A stretch of 64,000 nt of DNA, from positions 17,881,770-17,945,769 of the forward strand of contig CM046333.1 of NCBI GenBank assembly GCA_025403435.1. Reading direction: 5' to 3'. A program made the position numbers and the translations under genes. Shown here piece after piece: positions 57,476 through 64,000 of this stretch. This stretch comes from Artocarpus heterophyllus. Taxonomy: Eukaryota > Streptophyta > Magnoliopsida > Rosales > Moraceae. Positions within the stretch are counted from its first letter, which is position 1. Each line of letters begins with the position of its first letter. The notes beneath the pieces were generated by a model. The model saw nothing but the letters and a program-made list of their open reading frames with translations, ran no database searches and was not told where the DNA came from.

Positions 57476-58627
57476 TGTGACACCTCGGGGAGGAGATCAA
57501 TAAGTTTTAGGTAAAGAAGATGAAAATAAGGTAAATAAAGAAAAAAGTAAATAAAAATATATGTAGAAAGTAAGTAAATAAAGTAGATTTCACATTTGAA
57601 ATAAATATTATCAAAAATAAATAATATTATTGGCGGTCACTATCAAGTAAATGCCACGAAGGTAGGGCCGAGACTTTATTCTCATTTACCATCACGTGGA
57701 TGTTTACCACAAAGGTGGGTAGGTAGATAAATAGTAAATCATAACATTAATGATACAAATTCATTGAAAATCATCGTAAATCATTGTCTTTGAAATTGAA
57801 CAAGTGGTGGGACTCAGAAAGATGAAATTGATATCGTAAAATACGGATTATAATAGCAACGAAATCACTGCAAATCCTCATTTACAGAATATAGCAAAAT
57901 ATGTATTTAATATAAACGATGACATCAGGACTAGTCATACAATACACGTATCATACTACAGTTCTAAGAAAATACTATTGCAACCCAAAGAGCCAGGTTG
58001 CAATCCTGGGACCTTCTTTCCTCTTCGAACCTAGAAAGGAGATTTTTAAAAGTAAGAAAAACGTGAGCGGAAGGCTCAATAGGATAATTAGTTAAAAACA
58101 AGTTCTTTAAAAATAACTATTACAGATAACATATCATTAGTAAACAAATCTCAAGATCTTAATAAGAATCAATAAATACTTACTTGAATAAAACTTGATA
58201 AAATATCATCGTACGGGTTTTGAAAATCAGAAAGGCTACCAAAATATAATTCTTTAAAATCAAAGACATATCATTTTCAACAATCATTAATTAATGAAGC
58301 ATTTGGCCAAAACAGTTTAAAAAGGGCTGCCAAAGAAAGGGATAGGAATATCCTACCTCATTTAAATCCAACAACGTAAGCTCCAAATAAAATTTAATGT
58401 ATGAGCTCCAAATAAAATTTAATATATGTTCCATACACGTTCAAAACCTTAAAAACTGCATTTAAAATCTGAATCACATTTAACAAATATCATTATGCCA
58501 GTTTAATTATCAGTGTGCCATTTGACTCAAAATAATCATAACTCAAAATCTTAATCCTTTTTAAAACATTTTGAAATCATTAAACCTTGAAAACTGGAAG
58601 AAAAATACAAATTTTAAAGTTCATAGT

Positions 58628-58770
58628 CGGCCTACCGAACATCCTATTCTGCCTATCGAGCCTGCACAGTTCGGCCTACCGAACTCCAGAACCGTCCTGC
58701 CGAACTGCTACAATTCAGCCTACCGAAGATATGAATCCAGCATGTTGAAGATCAAGTTCGGCCGGTCAAA
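58628..58770 (-). repeat. GC-motif cluster, third family, LTR 1
   Basis: Units include CGGCCTACCGAAC (twice), CTGCCTATCGAGC, CCGTCCTGCCGAAC, TCAGCCTACCGAAG and TTCGGCCGGTCAAAC. The corresponding clusters are at about 60838-61008 in LTR 2 and 63288-63455 in LTR 3. Confidence 0.75.
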
Positions 58771-59269
58771 CTAGCAAAATCTAGGGACCCGAGGCTTTGA
58801 GTCTCGACCTCCCTAAGCTCAAAAATCCAATTTTAAACCAGTTTTATCAATCCCAAAACATGAAAATCATATAGAAAGCATAGAAAACCATAATTGAACA
58901 AATTTAAATCATTTTTCTCAAATTTAAACTCAATTCCAAAATGGATTTGAAAATCTAAAAAAAATGTCAAAACTTGATTAAACCAATTTTTGTTCAAATA
59001 AAGCTTAGATTCATACTAAAACAAGTCCCATAAACTTAGATGAAATGTTATCTAAGCGCAATGAAGTTCGGATGCAACAATCAAAGAAAAATTTGAAAAA
59101 TTAAAATAAAACTTTGAAACTTTAAGAAAAAGGAAAAACTAACCTTTAATGGCATTTTTGGATAAAAACTTGATAATTTGAACTTCAATCCTTGCTCAAA
59201 TCCATGAAAACGAAGCTTGAAATAAAAATTTTTGAGAGAAAGAAAGAGAGAGAGGGAGCTGAGCGTGAG

Positions 59270-59303
<34 letters not shown>
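59270..59303. repeat. GAAA microsatellite
   Basis: About eight GAAA units lie inside the purine-rich tract of LTR 1. LTR 2 has a shorter, irregular version near 61508-61560. Confidence 0.85.
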
Positions 59304-59304
<1 letters not shown>

Positions 59305-59511
59305 GAGAAAAGAAAAAGAGAAATAAAGGCCCAAGGGCATTTTCATAAATATGGGAATGATTTGGTATTTTAAAACTAAAAATCAATTTTTTAAATGTAA
59401 CAGATGAAATAAAATCTTAAATGACTGAAATTGACAATAAATTCACACTTGGCATACTTAATAATTAAAATTAACATAATTAATTCTACTTTAAAATTTA
59501 GGGGTGTTACA

Positions 59512-59708
59512 TTCCACCCTCCTTAAAAGAAATTTTGTCCTATAAATTTAAAAACATCAAAAGTTTAAAATCATAAATAACACTGTGTACTCAAACACAA
59601 CTGTAACAACAACTGTCTTGATTAAAACTTAAAAAATCAAAATAAAATAATAAAAATCTCACAGGTACACTTCCTGAAAGATCTAAAGCCTATGCTCTGA
59701 TACCATTT
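59512..59708 (-). other. Short internal region 1 with polypurine tract and primer site
   Basis: The left edge on the minus strand is the purine-rich AAGGAGGGTGGAAT against LTR 1. The right edge holds TGGTATCAGAGC (59694-59705 on the minus strand), three bases from LTR 2. The 170 bp between is AT-rich and non-coding. This is everything needed for reverse transcription priming and nothing else. Confidence 0.85.
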
Positions 59709-61775
59709 TGTGACGCCTCGAGGAGAAGGTTAGTAAGTTTTGGGTAAAGAAGATGAAAATAAGGCAAATAAAGAAAAAGTAAATAAATAGATATGTAGAA
59801 AGTAAGTATATAAAATAGATTTCTCATTCAAAAATAAATAATATTATCAACAGTCACTATCACGTGAATGCCACAATGGTGGAGCCGAGACGTTATTATC
59901 ATCCACCATCACATGGATGTTTACCACGAAGGTGGGTAGGTAAATAAATAGTAAATCATAAAATAAATAATACAAATGCATTGAAAATCATCATAAATCA
60001 TCATCTTTAAAATTGAACAACTAGTGGGACTCACAAAGAAGAAAATAACATCGTAAAATATAGATTATAATAATAATAACGAAATCCCTGTAAATCATCA
60101 TTTATAGAATATAGCAGAATATGTATTTAATATAAACGACGACATCGGGACTACGACGACATCGGGACTAGTCGTACAGTACATGTATCATACCACAGTT
60201 CCTAGAAAATACCATTTCAACACAAAGAGCTAGGTTTCAAGCCTAGAAACTTCCTTTCTCTTCGAACCTACAAGGGGGATTTTTAGAAACGGGAAAAACA
60301 TGAGCGGAAGGCTTAGTATAATAATTAGTTAAAAACAAGTTATTTAAAAATAACAGTTACAGATAAAATATCATTCGTAAATAAATCTGAAAATCTTAAC
60401 AAGAATCAATAAATACTTACTTGAATAAAACTTGATAAAATATCACTGTACGGGTTTTGGAAATCAAAAAGGCTATCAAAATATAATTCTTTAATATCAA
60501 AGACATATCATTTTCAATAATCATTTAAAAATTAAGCATTTGACCAAAATAGTTTAAAAAATGTTACCAAAGAAAGGAATAGGAATATCCTACCTCATTC
60601 AAATCCAACAATGTAAGCTCCAAATAAAATTTAATGTATGCTCCATATACATTCAAGACCTTGAAAACTGGATTTAAAATCAGAATCACATTTAACAAAT
60701 ATTATTATGTCAGTTTAATTGTCAGTGTGTCTTTTGATTTAAAATAATCATAACCCAAAATCCTAATCCTTTTTAAAACATTTCGGAATCATGAAACCTT
60801 GAAAACTGGAAGAAATATACAAATTTCAAAGTTCACAGTCAGCCTATCGAACATCTTGGTTCGACCTACCTAACCTGCACAGTTCGGCCTACCAAAGTCC
60901 AAAACCGGCCTGTCAAACTGTTATAGTTTGGCCTGCCGAAGATATGAATCTGGCCTGCTAAACTCATGAATCTAGCATGCCGAAGATCAAGTTTGGCCTG
61001 TCAAACTGGTAAAATCTAGGGACCCGAGGCTTCGAGTCTTGACATCCCCAAGCTCAAAAATCCAATTTTAAACCAGATTTTATCAATCCCAGAGCATGAA
61101 AATCATATAGAAAGTATAGAAAACCATAATAGAATAAATTTAAATCATTTTTCTCAAATTTAAACTCAATTCTAGAATGGATTTGAAAATCTAGGAAAAA
61201 TATCAAAACTTGATTAAACCAATTTGTGTTCAAAATAAGCTTAGATTCATAGTAAAACAAGTCCCATAAACTTAGATGAAACGTTATCTAAGCTCAATGA
61301 AGTTTGGATTCAACAATCAAAGAAAATTTAAAAAATTGAAAATAAAACTTTGAAATTTTAAGAAAAAGGGAAAACTAACCTTTAATGGTGTTTATGGATG
61401 AAAAACTTTATAATTTGAACTTCAATCCTCGCTTAAATCTATGAGAACGAAGCTTGAAATCAAAATTTTTGAGAGAAAGAATGAGAGAGAAGGAGTTGAG
61501 CGTGAGGGAAAGAAAGAAAAAGAGAGAGAGCGTGAAAATGAAAAGAAAGAGAGAAAAGGAAAAGAGAAATAAAGGCCCAAGGGCATTTTCATAATTATGA
61601 AAAAAATGTGATGTAAAAATATCATTTAGTATTTTAAAACTAAAAATTAATTTTTTAAATGTAACAGATGAAATAAAATCTTAAATGACCAAAATTAACA
61701 TTAAATTCACACTTAGCACACTTAATTATTAAACTTAACATAATAAATTCTACTTTAATATTCAGGGGTGTTACT
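59709..61775 (-). repeat. LTR 2 of the array
   Basis: It is 2067 bp, starting TGTGACGCCTCG and ending GGGGTGTTACT (last base mutated). The stem-loop TGAGC-GGAAG-GCTTA is at 60301-60315 with one G-U pair. Confidence 0.9.
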
Positions 61776-62184
61776 ATCCACCCATCTTAAAAGAAATTTC
61801 GTCCTCGAAATTTAAAAACATCAAAAGTTTAAAATCATAAATAACATTGTGTACTCAAACGCAATTGTAATTAAATAATTAAACTTAACATAATAAATAA
61901 ATAATAATTAAACTTAACATAATAAATAAATCGTAAATAATTAAACTTAACATAATAAATTCTACTTTGAAATTCAGGGGTGTTACTATCCACCCACCTT
62001 AAAAGAAATTTCGTCCTCGAAATTTAAAAACATCAAAAGTTTAAAATCATAAATAACACTGAGTACTCAAACGCAACTGTAACGACAACTGTTTTGACAT
62101 AAAACTTAAAAAATAAAACAAAACAGTAAAAATCTCACAGGTTCAATTCTCGAAAGATCTAAAGCCTATGCTCTGATACCATTC
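61776..62184 (-). other. Internal region 2 with duplicated polypurine tract and LTR tail
   Basis: It begins with a polypurine tract and about 95 bp of internal sequence. Three copies of an LTR-tail phrase (AATTAAACTTAACATAATAA, near 61877, 61907 and 61939) follow, then a second LTR end (GGGGTGTTACT at about 61976-61986), a second polypurine tract, and a normal internal region ending in the primer site (62170-62181). Confidence 0.8.
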
Positions 62185-63888
62185 TGTGATACCCTGGGAG
62201 GGGGTCAGTAAGTTTTGGGTAAAGAAGATGAAAATAAAGTAAATAAATATATATGTAGAAAGTAAGTAAATAAAGTAGATTTCTCATTCGAAATAAATAT
62301 CATCGAGAAAAAATAATATTATCAGTGGTCACTGTCACGTGAATGCTATGAAGGTAGGACCGAGACCTTATTTTCATTCACCATCACATAGATGTTTACT
62401 ACGAAGGTGAGTTGGTAGATAAATAGTAAATCATAATATTAATAATACAAATTCATTGAAAATCATCGTCTTTGAAATTGAACAACTGGTAAGACTTACA
62501 AAGAAGAAAATGACATCGTAAAATATGGATTATAATAATAATAACGAAATCATTGTAAATCATCATTTACAGAATATATTAAAATATGTATTTAATATAA
62601 ACAATGACATCGGAACTAGTCGTACAGTATACATATCATACCACAATTTTGAGAAAATACTATTTCAATCCAAAGAGTTAAGTTTCGATGTTGAGACCTT
62701 TTTTCCTCTTTGAACCTAGAAGGAGGATTTTTAAAAACAGGAAAAACATGAGCAAAAAGCTCAGTATGATAATTAGTTAGAAATAAGTTATTTAAAAATA
62801 ATAGTTTCAGAAAAAATATTATTCGTAAACAAATCTCAAGATCTTAACAAGAATCAATAAATACTTACTTGAATAAAACTTGATAAAATATCACCGTACG
62901 GGTTTTAGAAATTGAAAAGGCTATCAAGATATAATTATTTAAGATCTAAGACATATCATTTTCAACAATCATTTAAAAATAAAGCATTTGGCCAAAACAG
63001 TTTAAAAAGAGCTACCAAAGAAAGGGATAGGAATATCCTATCTCATTTAAATCTAATAACGTAAGCTCTAAATAAAATTTATCGTATGCTCCATATACGT
63101 TCAAAACCATAAAAACTACATTTAAAATTAGAAATCACATTTAACAAATATCATTATGTCAGTTTAATGATCAATGTGCCTTTTGACTCAAAATAATTAT
63201 AACCCAAAATCCTAATCCTTTTTAAAACATTTCGGAATCATTAAACATTGAAAACCGAAAGAAAAATGCAAATTTCAAAGTTCACAGTCGACCTGCCGTA
63301 CATCCTAGCTCGGCCTACTGAACTTGCATAGTTCGGCCTACTGAACTCCATAATCGGCTTGTCGAACTGCTACAGTTCGGCCTGCCAAAGATATGAATCC
63401 GGCCTACCGAACTTATGAATCCTGCATGCCGAAGATCAAGTTCGGCCTACCGAACTAGCAAAATGTAGGGACCCGAGACTTCGAGTCTCGACCTCCCCAA
63501 GTTTAATAATCCAATTTTAAACCTATTTTATCAATCCCAAAGCATGAATAATCATATAGAAAGCATAAAAAACCATAATATAACAAATTTAAATCATTTT
63601 CTCTAAATTTAAACTCAATTCCAGAATAGATTTGAAAATCTAAGAAAAATGTCAAAACTTGATTAAACTAATTTTTGTTCAAATAAAGCTTAGATTCATA
63701 GTAAAACAAGTCTCATAAACTTATATTAAACGTTATCTAAGCTCAATGAAGTTCGGATTCAACAATCAAAAAAAATTTGAAACATTGAAAATAAAACTTT
63801 GAAATTTTAAGAAAAGGGGAAAACTAACCTAATGACGTTTTTGGATGAAAAACTTGATAATTTGACCTTCAATCCTTGCTCAAATCAA
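62185..63888 (-). repeat. LTR 3 of the array, truncated
   Basis: It begins TGTGATACCC and runs about 1.7 kb in parallel with LTR 1 and 2, including the stem-loop TGAGC-AAAAA-GCTCA (62749-62763) and the GC-motif cluster (63288-63455). It stops matching at about 63887 after TTGCTCAAATC, where LINE-type sequence begins. Confidence 0.88.
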
Positions 63889-64000
63889 TAAGCATTAAGG
63901 TTGGAGATGAGGGAGGTCACTGGTGGTTCTTAGGGGTTTATGGTCGGGCTACATACAATAAGAAAGAATTGTTTTGGGATGAATTGGTGGGCTTTAGAGC
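63889..64000 (+). pseudogene. LINE endonuclease (EEP) fragment, runs off the window
   Basis: The plus frame from about 63892 reads SIKVGDEGGHWWFLGVYGRA followed by KKELFWDELVGFR. The G-x-W-W-x-x-x-x-YG and LFWDEL phrases are typical of the apurinic-type endonuclease domain at the start of plant L1-type LINE ORF2. It begins abruptly at the truncated LTR and continues beyond 64000. It is uninterrupted within the 112 bases seen. Confidence 0.75.

Larger units (their letters stand above)
57476..59511 (-). repeat. LTR 1 of the array
   Basis: It is 2036 bp, starting TGTGACACCTCGG and ending AGGGGTGTTACA. The stem-loop TGAGC-GGAAG-GCTCA is at 58064-58078. The GC-motif cluster at about 58628-58770 has consensus TTCGGCCTACCGAAC. 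A GAAA microsatellite lies at 59270-59303. Confidence 0.9.
57476..63888 (-). mobile_element. Tandem LTR array of a third gypsy-like family, no coding region
   Basis: Three LTRs (57476-59511, 59709-61775, 62185-63888) in the same minus orientation are separated by internals of only 197 and 409 bp. Each internal has a polypurine tract at one end and TGGTATCAGAGC (minus) at the other, so the boundaries are real element internals. There is no coding sequence anywhere. The left edge is flanked by AGTGG; the right LTR is truncated at about 63888, so a target duplication cannot be checked. The layout resembles a LARD- or TRIM-like non-autonomous element that formed a tandem array by LTR recombination. 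Confidence 0.85.

Noticed and set aside
1..64000. tRNA, rRNA, satellite or organellar insertions
   Set aside because: I saw no cloverleaf-like tRNA, rRNA core or long tandem satellite. The tRNA-related sequences are only the primer-binding sites of retrotransposons.

Overview
The window is plant nuclear DNA made almost entirely of transposable elements. The evidence is the abundance of Ty3/gypsy and Ty1/copia LTR retrotransposons with initiator-Met-tRNA primer sites (TGGTATCAGAGC), a CACTA (En/Spm) transposon of the TNP2 plus TnpA type, plant MITEs, and AT-rich spacers. It looks like pericentromeric or intergenic DNA of a flowering plant, probably a eudicot with a large genome; I cannot name the species. 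I found no convincing intact host gene, no rRNA or tRNA gene, and no CRISPR array.

Layout from left to right. 1-3534 is AT-rich spacer with two MITE-like elements. 3535-14057 is a young 10.5-kb Ty3/gypsy chromovirus-type element on the minus strand. Its 2809-bp LTRs are near-identical, its target-site duplication (TSD) is perfect (TGTGT), and its polyprotein frame is complete except for one amber codon. 15417-17569 (+) and 19793-21944 (-) are two solo LTRs of a second gypsy family in inverted orientation. 22382-28889 (+) is an old, decayed Ty1/copia element. 29331-45802 (-) is a second copia element (TSD ACAAG). It carries two nested insertions: a decayed gypsy element of the second family (30487-38935, +, TSD ATTGT) and a solo LTR (40658-42690, TSD ACATC). 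45803-47398 contains a DUF4283 LINE-type ORF1 relic. 47399 to about 55278 is a decayed CACTA transposon with TnpA-like and TNP2-like genes on the minus strand. 57476-63888 is a tandem LTR - short internal - LTR - short internal - LTR array of a third gypsy-like family with no coding capacity. 63889-64000 is a LINE endonuclease fragment that runs off the window.

The elements form nested layers. LINE-type DNA appears to be an old substrate, cut by the copia, CACTA and LTR-array insertions; the copia was then cut by a gypsy and a solo LTR. Old elements carry stops that look mostly like C-to-T or G-to-A changes (CAG to TAG, CGA to TGA, TGG to TAG), as expected for methylated, silenced DNA.

The most unusual signals are non-coding and lie inside LTRs. 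First, clusters of a short near-palindromic GC motif (core CGGCAGGCCG, reverse CGGCCTGCCG) recur in the LTRs of two gypsy-like families and, degenerately, in an apparently unrelated solo LTR. Second, a small stem-loop (TGAGC, short loop, GCTCA) is conserved in all nine gypsy LTR copies, across three families. Third, the coding-free LTR array at the right end has internal regions reduced to little more than primer site and polypurine tract. Fourth, a set of near-palindromes around AAAACGACATGTCGTTTT lies in the leader of the first copia element.
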